Below are positions 22,764 to 31,908 of a stretch of 64,000 nucleotides of DNA, one piece after another. The stretch comes from Peribacillus simplex. GTDB lineage: Bacteria; Bacillota; Bacilli; Bacillales; DSM-1321. A program made the position numbers and the translations under genes. Below the pieces are notes generated by a model. That model did no database searches. It was not told the origin of the DNA and saw only the letters and a list, made by a program, of their open reading frames with translations. The DNA lies in assembly GCF_030123325.1 (NCBI RefSeq), contig NZ_CP126106.1, forward strand, positions 5,050,001 through 5,114,000, given 5' to 3'. Position 1 is the first letter of the stretch. Every line of letters starts with the position of its first letter.

Positions 22764-25619
22764 TTATGCATCCATCTCCACATTGTGTTCTTTCCGCTTC
22801 CTGATGACCATCGTTAGCAATAGCAGTAGATTGAAAACAATGATGCATCCAGTAAGGAAAACTATACTCGTTGTCAATGCATCCGCTCCAAGGCTCGTGC
22901 TCATCGCCTGACGGAAGCCCATGACAGAGTATGTCATTGGTATGAACGGGTGAACATGACTGAAGAAGTTATTGGTCAGTTCCACAGGGAACATTCCTCC
23001 GCTTGCACCTAACTGTAATACAAGGAATATCATCGCTAATAAACGACCCGGATTTCCAAATCCTACGGTCAAGAAGGTGACGATGAACATGAAGGTAAGG
23101 GAAGTCAGTATGGAAACCCCAATGAATTGCCCCATGTTCTCGACCTGTAAATCCATTCCCCAAATCATGATTGCATCCAACACTAATGCCGAAAGCGTCG
23201 CTTGGATAAACAGGACCGTAAATTTACTGAACCACCATGCCACTCCTGAAGTAGGCCTTGTAGAAGGCAAGCCTGTCGGGAATCCCATATTGAAGGCAAT
23301 AGCTCCTACAAATAAGCCAAGAGACAATACATAAGGAGCCAGTGCATGACCATAATTCGGCACGTCACTGCTTTTTTGTTCTTTAACCTGTGTCGGTTCG
23401 GCAATCATGCTGTAATTATCATCGGTTGTTTTATTTTCACTTATTTCTTCTGCTCCATCACCGAGTTTTTCCGAAAGTTCGACCGTTCCATCTTTAAGTG
23501 AGGATATTCCATCACCCAATTTTCCGGAACCTTCAGCAAGTGCCGAGGAACCTTCATTGATCTTACCTGCCCCATCGGCAAGCTGGATGACTCCATTGCT
23601 TAAAGTAGGCAGATTGCTTGCCAATTGTTCAGTGCCTTTAACAAGTGCTGATGAGCCATCGTTCAAGGCAGCTGAGTTGGCATCCAGTTCATTGGCCCCA
23701 CTCGCAAGTTTGCTTGCCCCTTCGCCAACTTGGCTAACACCGAACGCATACTTCTCAAGACCATTCCCAAAGGAGGTTGAACCTGCTTGAAGTTGTGAAA
23801 CTCCATCAACCAACTGACCAGATCCTTCAGTTAGTTTTGATAGGCCATTATTCAACGAGGAACCGCCTTGTGCTAACTGGTTGATCCCCTTCACTAATTC
23901 TGGAGTCCGTTCATTTAAACTTTGTGTTGCCGCCGTTAATTGATTGCTGCCTTCAACAGCCTCATTCAAGCCGCCATCTAATTGGGTTGCACCAGGAATC
24001 AATTGTTCTTCAAGTGCGTTCCTAATTGCCGTATAGCCGTTTAACGCTGAAACGGCGTTTGGATTGACTTTATTCACCGCATTATTTAAATTGGCCACTT
24101 GTTCTGGAAGCTGGCCTAATCCATTCAATACAGGCATTACTTTATCCTTTAATTGCGTTGATAAGTCGGATACACTTGCAGCAAGAGTCGATGCGATTTG
24201 TTTTTGTGCTTCCGCTTGGTTTTGAAGTTCATTTTGAATGGCTCCGATCAATTCGGATTGTTGTTCGCCGGTCATGCTTTTGAATGCTTCCGTGCTTTGA
24301 ACGGCATTGATCGTGCTCTGACCATTATTCGCAATGGTTGATTGTAGTTCCGTTAAGGCCGCTTGACTGTTATTGAGGTCTTCAGTAATGCCAGATACGG
24401 TACCGGACGCGCTGCTCCCTGCAGGAACAGCTTCTTGCAATTGATTCACACCGCTTTGAATGCTTGTCAGTCCTTGCTTAAGCTGACTCAGCTGTTCTTC
24501 TGCAGGCAATTGGCCATCCATTTTTTTCAGGCCGTCATTTAACGCCTGGCTTCCTACTGCAAGTTTATTGATTCCCTCATTTAAACTTTGCTGACCTGCT
24601 GCCAATTTTGGAATTCCTGTCGATTCGTCTGTCAGCTGGCTTGCATTTTGTGATAATTGATTCAATCCATCATTTAAATTCGCACTGCCTGTTTGCGCTT
24701 GTGCCAATCCCGTATTTAAAGTTTGGGCCCCTGGAACCACTTTGGCGATCCCAGTGGAAAGTTGGGATGAACCTTGTAAAAGTGCTTCACTATTATTAGT
24801 TAATTCCCCTGTGCCTGATGCAAGTTCGTCCGCACCCTTTTGCAACTGACCGACACCGGAAGTATATTGTGAAATTCCCTTATTTAATTCCGACGCGCCA
24901 CTTTCAAGCTTGTTGGCTCCTTCCAAAAACTCGCCGACGCCAATTTGAAGTTTATTCGCCCCATCTTTAAAAGTTAATGTGCTTGAAGCCAATTTTTTCA
25001 GATTTTCCGTCACTTCTTTGTTTCCATCATGCAGTTTTTTAGCGCCGTCATCCAGTTTTGATGCCCCATCTGCTGCATCATTGAATCCATCTCCGATTTT
25101 ATCAAGCTGGGAGAAAATCGCTTCCGCATATTCTTTTGTGACACTTTCGGCAATTTCCGTTTTCAAATTATTCGTTGCCTGTTTTCCGACCGTTTCTGAA
25201 ACGAAACTGCGTCCAGGATTCACGTCATACGTCAAATTCATTTTTTTTGGCTTATCATCCATGACGGTTGCAGCATTTTTCGAAAAGTCCTCCGGAATGG
25301 TAACGACCATATAATATGTACCATCATCGAACCCTTTTTTCGCCGCTTTTTCCGTTACGAAATGCCATTCCAAATCATCATTGTCCTTTAATTGCTCGAT
25401 TAGCTCATTTCCGACTGTTAAGGTTTTTCCCTCATATTCCGCCTTCACATCCTTATTCACGACTGCAACAGGCAATTTGCCTGTATTTCCGTATGGATTC
25501 CAAGCGGAACTAAGAAATAGCCCCCCATAAATAATCGGTACGAACAGTAAAACGATTGCGACACCGACCAGTTTTCGATTTGTAAGGAAAAGCTTCCATT
25601 CTTGTTTAAGCATGTTCAC
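22764..25619 (-). CDS. YhgE/Pip-family membrane protein
   Basis: 951-residue relative of B. subtilis YhgE and the lactococcal phage infection protein Pip. One N-terminal membrane helix (about 17-38) is followed by a Pip domain (PVAVVNKDVKAEYEG, then TVGNELIEQL and the YDVNPGRSFVSETVG region). Next comes a very long extracytoplasmic segment (about 180-740) of heptad-like repeats such as GANKLESGASELNKG and GAGKINEGSSALAEG, and finally about five C-terminal membrane helices of ABC-2-type arrangement (about 760-940). Family members serve as phage receptors or as membrane factors linked to type VII secretion; the role here is not provable. It follows the Rrf2 regulator with a 4-bp ATGA-type overlap. 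Confidence 0.9.
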   Translation of the reverse strand: MNMLKQEWKLFLTNRKLVGVAIVLLFVPIIYGGLFLSSAWNPYGNTGKLPVAVVNKDVKAEYEGKTLTVGNELIEQLKDNDDLEWHFVTEKAAKKGFDDGTYYMVVTIPEDFSKNAATVMDDKPKKMNLTYDVNPGRSFVSETVGKQATNNLKTEIAESVTKEYAEAIFSQLDKIGDGFNDAADGASKLDDGAKKLHDGNKEVTENLKKLASSTLTFKDGANKLQIGVGEFLEGANKLESGASELNKGISQYTSGVGQLQKGADELASGTGELTNNSEALLQGSSQLSTGIAKVVPGAQTLNTGLAQAQTGSANLNDGLNQLSQNASQLTDESTGIPKLAAGQQSLNEGINKLAVGSQALNDGLKKMDGQLPAEEQLSQLKQGLTSIQSGVNQLQEAVPAGSSASGTVSGITEDLNNSQAALTELQSTIANNGQSTINAVQSTEAFKSMTGEQQSELIGAIQNELQNQAEAQKQIASTLAASVSDLSTQLKDKVMPVLNGLGQLPEQVANLNNAVNKVNPNAVSALNGYTAIRNALEEQLIPGATQLDGGLNEAVEGSNQLTAATQSLNERTPELVKGINQLAQGGSSLNNGLSKLTEGSGQLVDGVSQLQAGSTSFGNGLEKYAFGVSQVGEGASKLASGANELDANSAALNDGSSALVKGTEQLASNLPTLSNGVIQLADGAGKINEGSSALAEGSGKLGDGISSLKDGTVELSEKLGDGAEEISENKTTDDNYSMIAEPTQVKEQKSSDVPNYGHALAPYVLSLGLFVGAIAFNMGFPTGLPSTRPTSGVAWWFSKFTVLFIQATLSALVLDAIMIWGMDLQVENMGQFIGVSILTSLTFMFIVTFLTVGFGNPGRLLAMIFLVLQLGASGGMFPVELTNNFFSHVHPFIPMTYSVMGFRQAMSTSLGADALTTSIVFLTGCIIVFNLLLLLTMVIRKRKEHNVEMDA

Positions 25620-26122
25620 TTCTTTTCACCTTTCTTTTCACGCAGTACATCACTCAATGACGTTGAATTCCAATTAAGAGTCGGTATGTCCGTGGTCCCA
25701 AAGCTTTCTTTCAGCAAATCTGCCACTGTTTGGCTGGAAAAGAACTCTATCAAAAGTTGATCCGCCTGGGAAAACATCCGACGAAGGACGTCCATCCCCT
25801 TCTCTGCATAATCTCCATCTTTAAATGCTTTTTCTATAAGCCCCGTATCCGGAAACATCGAAATCGGGCCTTCCATCGCCTCGATAATTTCAAGGTTTTT
25901 AATCTTATCTACACTTTTGGCAAGAGTAAGGCCGCCGTTATTACCAGGAACGGAAGTGATTATCTGCTTAACGACCAGTTTCCTTATGATTTTTTTCAAA
26001 TAAGAAGGAGACACCTCCAATCGTCTGCTGATCTCATTGGACGAAAGCGGTACATTTTTATCCTGGGTGGAGAGGATAACAATGATGCATATAGCTTGCT
26101 CGACCCCTTTTGTTAATTGCAA
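25616..26122 (-). CDS. Rrf2-family regulator upstream of yhgE
   Basis: 168 residues, longer than usual because of a C-terminal tail after about 140. The winged-helix part has SSNEISRRLEVSPSYLKKIIRKL in two helices (about 27-49) and wing VPGNNGGLTLAKSV (about 58-71). There are no conserved cysteines after the HTH, so no iron-sulfur cluster. Its stop overlaps the yhgE start, indicating coupled expression and probable control of yhgE. It is a different subgroup from the YwnA-like Rrf2 protein at 16.5 kb. A perfect 17-bp palindrome lies 38 bp upstream. Confidence 0.9.
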   Translation of the reverse strand: MQLTKGVEQAICIIVILSTQDKNVPLSSNEISRRLEVSPSYLKKIIRKLVVKQIITSVPGNNGGLTLAKSVDKIKNLEIIEAMEGPISMFPDTGLIEKAFKDGDYAEKGMDVLRRMFSQADQLLIEFFSSQTVADLLKESFGTTDIPTLNWNSTSLSDVLREKKGEKK

Positions 26123-26159
26123 ATCAGTTCACCTCTTTCAGTATGTATGTGGATGTTTG

Positions 26160-26176
26160 ATATCCATAATGGATAT
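26160..26176 (-). promoter_or_regulatory. Palindrome upstream of the rrf2-yhgE operon, candidate operator
   Basis: ATATCCAT-A-ATGGATAT is a perfect inverted repeat. A looser outer symmetry (GATATC...GATAC) extends to about 26184. Position in the promoter region suggests autoregulation by the Rrf2 protein. Confidence 0.6.
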
Positions 26177-26237
26177 TCAGTATCTATAATTAAAACCCGT
26201 TTCATCTTAGAAATCAAGTTAATTCTAGAAAAAATTC

Positions 26238-26285
26238 TAAAAAAAGGTGAACCCCTTATGACAGCTTAATAAGGGGTTCACCTTT
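26238..26285 (-). terminator. Terminator of the thioredoxin-like gene
   Basis: A 17-bp stem starting AAAGGTGAACCCC with a 9-nt loop, followed by T-rich sequence in the minus direction, directly after the gene. Confidence 0.9.
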
Positions 26286-26294
26286 CAAGGTTTT

Positions 26295-26609
26295 TTATAG
26301 GTCATTTAGAAATTCATTTACCGCTTCTGGAGTTTTAGCATTTGCACTGTGCAGATGTGCAACCTTTTCCCCATTCTTAAATACTAATAGTGATGGAATT
26401 CCCATTACCGTTTGCTCGTCAGAAATCTCAGGGAACTCGTCACGATCGATTGTAAACCACTGTTTGTCTTGATGTTCCTGAGTGATTTCATCGATGAACA
26501 TGTCTAAACGTTTGCAGTCTGGACACCATGTAGTCGTAAAAATCCCGACCGTCAGTCCCTCTTGATTGATTTGTTCACGGTATTCTTGTTCAGTATTGAT
26601 ATTTTTCAT
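26295..26609 (-). CDS. Thioredoxin-family protein
   Basis: 104-residue cytoplasmic thioredoxin-fold protein with the active site WCPDC (residues 27-31 in TTWCPDCKRL) and the cis-proline loop MGIPSLLVFKNGEK (about 69-82). The Pro-Asp dipeptide between the cysteines differs from the Gly-Pro of classical TrxA and is like YtpP-type bacillar proteins, so the redox partner may differ. GGAGGAGA lies before the ATG. It is a single gene with its own terminator. Confidence 0.9.
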   Translation of the reverse strand: MKNINTEQEYREQINQEGLTVGIFTTTWCPDCKRLDMFIDEITQEHQDKQWFTIDRDEFPEISDEQTVMGIPSLLVFKNGEKVAHLHSANAKTPEAVNEFLNDL

Positions 26610-26873
26610 GATCTTCTCCTCCGGGCTTTCTTATCATCATACTTTAATCCATGAATTAATGTACTCAAGGATTAATATATAATTAATTCCTTTACAGCAC
26701 AAACGGTTCATCCTGGATCCATCAAACTCTTGTTCATCTTTAATTAAGTTACTTCATTTATTAATCAGTAATAAGATTAAATGGTGGTTTGGAGATACAC
26801 CAACGGCAGGCAGTCCTGCTTCTGCGTTAGCTTTCATGATTGAATCGGTCGAATGAATTGTATTACCAAGATA
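26610..26873. other. Intergenic gap with a possible gene remnant
   Basis: 264 bp. On the plus strand 26776-26856 reads as a coding-like tail (IKWWFGDTPTAGSPASALAF then MIESVE and stop) with no start or ribosome site. It may be the C-terminal scrap of a lost gene. The left part should hold the thioredoxin promoter; no clear boxes were chosen. Confidence 0.25.
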
Positions 26874-27560
26874 TCATTCCACTTTTTTCAATTCCATAAA
26901 TCCTTTGCCATCCATTGAAATATCCAATTGCTGATTTATGACTATCGAAAGCGGAAAGATTTCCGACTCTTTATTCGAAAAAATCCACCGCCGTTTCCTT
27001 GGACCTAAAAGTAAAAACGAACCTGCTTCATGTTCCCCCATGAAATTCAATCCATCTTCACTTATTTCTTCACCATTCCTTACAGGTACACCATTACTGA
27101 TCAACTGGTTTCCGAAAGCTCTGACTTCATCTGTCGTAATGTTGATTTCACTGATGCACAGGACGTTTTGAGCTGAAAAATACTTAGCCTCGGATTTGGG
27201 TGATACGGAATATCTCGATATGAACTCGACAATGTTGCCTGAAGGGTCTGTAAAATAAAAAGCATGTGCATCAGAATAGCTGAAATAAACTTCGTCATAA
27301 TCATCTTCTCTAGTCAATTCCACTTTTGACTTGGCCCATGCTTTTGCCGAAGTAAATAAATTGGTCGGTATGTTCATGGCAAAATGATAAAAAGGCTTTT
27401 CTATGTGGTGATATTTTTTGATCTCAAGCACACTTTCCCCTGCCTTCACTTCAAATACATTATCAGTTTGTGATAGTAACTCAAATCCTAACACATCAAC
27501 ATAAAAATTCCTCATTTCATCCCATGCATGACTATACAAAGTGACCTTATTGATAATCAA
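26874..27560 (-). CDS. Glyoxalase/VOC-superfamily protein with two VOC modules
   Basis: 228 residues with two betaalphabetabetabeta modules. The first, about 1-118, includes VTLYSHAWDEMRNFYVDVLGFELLSQ in two parts and AFYFTDPSGNIVEFI near 105-119. The second starts near 130 (NVLCISEINITTDEV) and is shorter. The arrangement resembles CatE/MhqO-like extradiol dioxygenase or glyoxalase proteins. Metal ligands cannot be assigned with confidence, though His in the first strand and Glu in VEFI are candidates. It may act in detoxification; substrate unknown. Confidence 0.85.
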   Translation of the reverse strand: MIINKVTLYSHAWDEMRNFYVDVLGFELLSQTDNVFEVKAGESVLEIKKYHHIEKPFYHFAMNIPTNLFTSAKAWAKSKVELTREDDYDEVYFSYSDAHAFYFTDPSGNIVEFISRYSVSPKSEAKYFSAQNVLCISEINITTDEVRAFGNQLISNGVPVRNGEEISEDGLNFMGEHEAGSFLLLGPRKRRWIFSNKESEIFPLSIVINQQLDISMDGKGFMELKKVE

Positions 27561-27770
27561 CGTTCAATCCCCCTTCCACCTAACAAATATTGTAAAGTAA
27601 TCCTGCATTTGTGCAAACATTCCGTACTTTTCAAAACATATATTCTTTGACGCTGCCCATTTTTACTACAAATCGCCAACAGTTAGCGACAAGCCAACTC
27701 AAAAAAGGACCACCAAATTCGGTGGTCCCTCGTTTCAGCTCCATTGAGTCATTATTCCATCTTTAAAGGT

Positions 27771-28418
27771 TCATTCTTTAATTTTCAGCCCCAGCATGGT
27801 TGCAAAAACTATTGCTTGGTCCGGGGAAACTTCGCATCCATTTAAATCTTCCAGGGAAACGGTAAGCCTTTGGAATGTGGAACTGCTAATATCAATTCCT
27901 TTGAGCGGTGTCCGGGAAAAGTTCACTTCATTTAATCTGCATGTTTCGAACTTCACTTTGATGAATTTACACTCATAATAATCAGCACTTTCCAATGAGC
28001 AATGATCGAACTTCACTTGCTTTAAACTGGAATAACCAAAGGCACTTAAATTCAAGTTGCAATTCTCAAAGTAGACATTGCCTAAACTTGCATCAGACAG
28101 GTTAATGCCTAATAGTTTGGACTCTTTGAATTCCACCCGATGAATCGAGCCGCCCATGAAATCAGCATTCGTCAAATCGCAATGATCGAAAATGACATCC
28201 GTCAGCTCGATATTCCTGAAAGATACATCGCTGAATGTCACATTTTTAAAAACTACCTGTGATAATACGATTTTGTCCATCTTTTCTCTATCGATCGTAC
28301 AATTGGTTATAAAACATGAATCCAGATAAGGCTCATCTTGATAATATATTTCCTGAAAGTTCGCTTGAGTTAAGTCCTGAGGGATCTTTGGCTGTTCAAT
28401 TCTGATTTTGCCTGACAT
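27771..28418 (-). CDS. Pentapeptide-repeat protein
   Basis: 215 residues, almost wholly A(D/N)LXX-like repeats from about 45 to 190 (for example CDLTNADFMGGSIH, CNLNLSAF, CRLNEVNFSRTPL), predicting a right-handed beta-helix. There is no signal peptide or membrane segment. The N-terminal 30 residues are non-repetitive. It stands alone. It is the second such protein in the window, but the one at 5.6 kb has an added N-terminal domain. Family members range from gyrase-protecting DNA mimics to unknown proteins, so no function is assigned. Confidence 0.85.
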   Translation of the reverse strand: MSGKIRIEQPKIPQDLTQANFQEIYYQDEPYLDSCFITNCTIDREKMDKIVLSQVVFKNVTFSDVSFRNIELTDVIFDHCDLTNADFMGGSIHRVEFKESKLLGINLSDASLGNVYFENCNLNLSAFGYSSLKQVKFDHCSLESADYYECKFIKVKFETCRLNEVNFSRTPLKGIDISSSTFQRLTVSLEDLNGCEVSPDQAIVFATMLGLKIKE

Positions 28419-28653
28419 CTTATCACCTTTTCACTTTATTTCTTCAATCACTGGATAACTTTTTTCCAACTGCATCACACTTCTTTACCGGAAACGGTAG
28501 TTTATTTTTTATAGGTCTAAAACCGATAAGGGTCCACCTCCGGTAATATACTAACCGTAAGCTATATTTCAGTGAAGTTCAATCTAAGAATTTCGCGAAA
28601 ATGACTATTATTTTTCGTTATTTTGTGGCATTTTCCATCAACATTTTGCAAAA

Positions 28654-30538
28654 ATCGAGTAGGAGGAGGCGCCTAGCCTCCGACCTCTCACACCACCGTA
28701 CGTACCGTTCGGTATACGGCGGTTCAGTTTAAGTCTGACGTAGTTTTGTATATCGTTCATATAGATTTACTAACCCTTGGTGGAGCCAATAAACATTATT
28801 AAGGATTTTGTCTAGAATAGGACTATGCGCTATGCGCCAATAACCCTTTCTGCTATTTCCCCATTCATATGCTTTTCCAAGTGGGACGCCTAATCCTTTG
28901 AGTTTCCTCACCCTCGTTCTTGGTAATTTCCATTGTTTCCATAGGCACATCCTGAGTCTTCTTCGAATCCATGAATCTAAATTCTTCAATACGTTCGGAG
29001 TATCAATGAGGGCGAAATACCCCATCCAACCTCTAAGGTATTGCTTTAACTTATTTATTCGGAGTTTCATGGGTATCGGTGATTTCCTCGAGGTCATTTC
29101 CCTGATTCGTTTCTTTACTCTCTTCACCGTTTGTTTAGCCAGTAGAACCTTCGGGTTCTTTGACTTCGTGAAACTAAAACCGAGAAACGTTCTGTTCCAA
29201 GGGCGATCATACTTCGACTTCTCGTAGTTGACCTTTAGCTTCAGATTATTTTCAATGAAGTTTGAGATATTTCCCATTGCACGTTTAGCGGCTTTTCGTG
29301 TCTTCACAAAGATAGTACTGTCATCCGCATACCTTACGAATCGAAGATTACGTTTCTCTAGTTCTTTATCTAAATCGTCTAACATGATATTAGATAATAT
29401 AGGACTTAACGGACCTCCTTGCGGAGTTCCCTCCTCACTTTTATGAAAAAGTCCGCCTATCATAATGCCTGCTTGAAGGAATTTACGAATCAGTTTGAGA
29501 ACTCGTTTATCTTCAATTTTCCGCTCTAACATTCCCATGAGCTTGTCATGATTCACTTTATCGAAGAACTTCTCCAAGTCCATATCCACTACCCATGTAT
29601 AACCTTCGGTTATATAGGACTTTGCCTTTCGAACCGCCTGGTGCCCTTGTTTGTTAGGGCGAAACCCATAGCTATTCTCCGAAAAGGTTGAGTCATATAT
29701 CTTGGTCAATATTTGGGCAATGGCTTGTTGAATGAAACGGTCTAGAACGGTTGGAATACCCAATAGCCGAACTCCGCCGTTTGGTTTCGGGATTTCGATA
29801 CGACGGACGGGCTGCGGTTGATAGGTACCCTGTAAAAGGGCAGTTTTCATGTTGTACCATTCGGTTGCGAGGTGCGGTCTCAGGTTTTGAACCGGCATTC
29901 CATCTACACCATGGCTTCCCTTATTTCTTTCTACACGCTTCAATGCCTGTATTAAGTTTTCCCTCTCTAGTATCTGTTCCATTAACATCGTTGATATCCT
30001 TTCTACGTGGATAAATGGTCTATTTGTGCCTTTATCTGCTCCGCCCTTTTGAAGTTCCCCGTGTATTCACCACTTCTTCCCTCAAATAAGTTCCGTTAGG
30101 AATTGTTTGCTTCTTCGCAGATAACGAACGCCCAGTATTCATCCTCCTTAATCTGTTCGGTCCTTCCTTATCTTCTCGAGTAGACAAGTACTATGACCTC
30201 TGCTGACTTCTGATGATTCAGCTGTCCATCACTGGACAGGTTACCAAGTGTACTTGGCTGTCATCAGACCTCCCCGGGTAAGAGTGCAATCTTTCCCTCC
30301 ATCTATCTGCTTCATTTACTCTGTACCACCTTCGGCAGTAAGGACTTTGTTTTGTTTCGCAAACTCATCCAATGATACCTAGCCTAATATGAAGTTCGTG
30401 TTCCTCAGACCGGAGGTTTGCCGCTTGCTTCCTTCAGATTCCACGTCGCCGTGGACACCCTTGCATTAAGCTAACCACTACTACTGCCTTCATGGTTCGG
30501 GACTTTCACCCTATAGATTGCACCCATGCCGGGCGCAC
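28654..30538 (-). mobile_element. Group IIC intron encoding a reverse transcriptase
   Basis: About 1.9 kb. On the minus strand the ribozyme starts GTGCGCCCGGCATGGGTGCA at 30538 and follows the domain I order of the Oceanobacillus iheyensis group IIC intron. Domain V (GAACCGCC, CGAACGG, GGTGGTGTGAGAGG) lies at about 28670-28722 and the 3' end is CTACTCGAT near 28654. The maturase gene occupies the domain IV position. The 5' exon ends with a terminator stem and T-run (TTTTTC before GTGCG), the favoured insertion context of IIC introns. The exact 3' boundary may be off by a few bases. Confidence 0.93.
28729..29988 (-). CDS. ltrA: Group II intron reverse transcriptase/maturase
   Basis: 419 residues, the usual IIC length. 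Reverse transcriptase blocks: GSHGVDGMPVQNL (about 23-35), RPNKQGHQAVRKAK, EGTPQGGPLSPILSN (about 185-199) and the catalytic FVRYADDSTIF (about 219-229). The maturase X domain is in the last 130 residues (LRGWMGYFAL, SWIRRRLRMCLWKQWK). There is no C-terminal HNH endonuclease, as expected for class C. The frame is intact with all catalytic residues, so the intron may be active. It overlaps the start of domain V only at its very end. Confidence 0.95.
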   Translation of the reverse strand: MLMEQILERENLIQALKRVERNKGSHGVDGMPVQNLRPHLATEWYNMKTALLQGTYQPQPVRRIEIPKPNGGVRLLGIPTVLDRFIQQAIAQILTKIYDSTFSENSYGFRPNKQGHQAVRKAKSYITEGYTWVVDMDLEKFFDKVNHDKLMGMLERKIEDKRVLKLIRKFLQAGIMIGGLFHKSEEGTPQGGPLSPILSNIMLDDLDKELEKRNLRFVRYADDSTIFVKTRKAAKRAMGNISNFIENNLKLKVNYEKSKYDRPWNRTFLGFSFTKSKNPKVLLAKQTVKRVKKRIREMTSRKSPIPMKLRINKLKQYLRGWMGYFALIDTPNVLKNLDSWIRRRLRMCLWKQWKLPRTRVRKLKGLGVPLGKAYEWGNSRKGYWRIAHSPILDKILNNVYWLHQGLVNLYERYTKLRQT

Positions 30539-30540
30539 GA

Positions 30541-30562
30541 AAAAGCTGCCACATCGGCAGCC
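30541..30562 (-). terminator. Terminator of the upstream membrane-protein gene, target of the intron
   Basis: GCTGCC-GATGT-GGCAGC followed by TTTTTC on the minus strand, 8 bp after the stop of the gene at 30571-31056. The intron's first base follows the T-run. Confidence 0.85.
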
Positions 30563-30570
30563 TTGTAACA

Positions 30571-31056
30571 TTAAATTTTAGTATGTAATCCTGTTGGCAT
30601 CCGGAAATAATATAGCGCTGCACCTATTATGGCTATCACTCCGCATATTAGAAAATATACTTGAAAGATATTTCCTCCAACAGTCGGGGAATTGGATACA
30701 AAACCAGTTGAAAGCAGAAAAAGGACACCCAATCTCAACAAGAAAAGAGCCATTTTTTTAATATTACTTTTGAATAGGATATATCCCGTAAGTATGATTA
30801 AGTACGATGCGGCAAGGACCATAAGAAATGGAAATAACGGTTTGAATTTCGCGGCATACACGAAATGATCGAAATTCGAAATATCATCTGCATCCATCGC
30901 CTGACCATCATCTACTTGTGTGAAATGCGCGGAGTACTTCCATTCCCAAGGTCTATCCATAATTTCGCTGCCCTCATACCAGGTACAGAACGTAAAAACA
31001 ATAAGGAAAAGTGCAGCGATAATCATTTGCAATAAATTGTTAAAAGTCAATATCAT
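30571..31056 (-). CDS. Small membrane protein, possibly DUF4306/YjdJ-like
   Basis: 161 residues with four predicted membrane helices (about 8-25, 75-96, 102-119 and 127-148). Between the first two is a loop with the conserved-looking CTWYEGSEIMDRPWEWKYS (about 23-41), which recalls the short DUF4306 proteins of Bacillus. That comparison is from memory and tentative; function is unknown. The gene has an ATG start behind GGAGGAGAT and its terminator has been used as the insertion site of the group II intron. Confidence 0.7.
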   Translation of the reverse strand: MILTFNNLLQMIIAALFLIVFTFCTWYEGSEIMDRPWEWKYSAHFTQVDDGQAMDADDISNFDHFVYAAKFKPLFPFLMVLAASYLIILTGYILFKSNIKKMALFLLRLGVLFLLSTGFVSNSPTVGGNIFQVYFLICGVIAIIGAALYYFRMPTGLHTKI

Positions 31057-31179
31057 CTCCTCCAGCTGCCATTATACCAATAAATGGTTTGTGTTTAAAT
31101 ATGCCGGTTAAAGCAATATGTAAACAAACACTGTTTCCTGAATAATATAATCTAACCACTTTTAAGGGGCGTTTGAGAT

Positions 31180-31830
31180 ATGATCACTCATGGAGAGGAC
31201 CTCCTTATTTCAGGAGCATGGTTACTTGGCATCGGCACACTTGTAGGTGCAATCGGGCAAACCCGGCAAACTTTAACGGGCACTAACCTCGGAAAAGATC
31301 TGGTCCTTAAAGGGAATGGCATTGAAGCCGTTGGAAATTCGCTGCAGGCAATCGGCCGTTCAAAAATGATGAACCCGGAAAATGAAAGTGTAGAAACCTA
31401 TTTCATATTCGGTGCTTGGCTTGAGGCTATTGGCAATACGGCAAATGCAGTTGGAATAGATATGCAGTTGAGTGGTTCAGTGGAGGAGGGCACCAGAACG
31501 GATGCAATCGGCAGTGGAATCCAGGGCCTAGGTGCCGCTTTTGAAGCATTCGGGGCATCACTGACGGAGGAATCCCTTTCACGCTCTTTTGAGATCAAGG
31601 GAAATGGCCTCATTGCAGCCGGTTCTTTTTTGGAATCGATCGGAAATATTTTCATTTTAAATGAAAAACAACGAATGGGAGAACAAATTCTTTTACTAGG
31701 CAGCTGGACCCAAGTTTTCGGTGCATTTATATTGATCGATGCCTTTTCACTTGGCCCAGAACCCGAACAGCCCAAGAAAAGTAAAGATGGACATAACGGC
31801 CAATATAGCTATGCCAACTATTATATATGA
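31180..31830 (+). CDS. Repetitive Gly/Ala-rich protein of unknown function (DUF6944-like)
   Basis: 216 residues. It consists of about six degenerate repeats built around an (A/V)(I/V)G(N/Q)xLQAIG-type core: LGIGTLVGAIGQ, GNGIEAVGNSLQAIG, AWLEAIGNTANAVG, GSGIQGLGAAFEAFG and GNGLIAAGSFLESIG. The spacing is about 25-40 residues. The chain is moderately hydrophobic but no single segment is a convincing membrane helix, and there is no signal peptide. The C-terminus is hydrophilic and ends SYANYYI. I tentatively recall similar bacillar proteins named DUF6944; no function is known. Single gene, followed by the 21-bp tandem array. Confidence 0.7.
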   Translation: MITHGEDLLISGAWLLGIGTLVGAIGQTRQTLTGTNLGKDLVLKGNGIEAVGNSLQAIGRSKMMNPENESVETYFIFGAWLEAIGNTANAVGIDMQLSGSVEEGTRTDAIGSGIQGLGAAFEAFGASLTEESLSRSFEIKGNGLIAAGSFLESIGNIFILNEKQRMGEQILLLGSWTQVFGAFILIDAFSLGPEPEQPKKSKDGHNGQYSYANYYI

Positions 31831-31908
31831 TGATTAAGGGGCCATCCAAGACCAATGGTCCTCTTTAAATTTGAAACATACAGAAGAAATATGACCGCTT
31901 TTGGCAGG

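Noticed and set aside
28729..29988. Retron or diversity-generating reverse transcriptase
   Set aside because: The maturase X domain, group IIC ribozyme ends and domain V are all present, so it is an intron-encoded protein.
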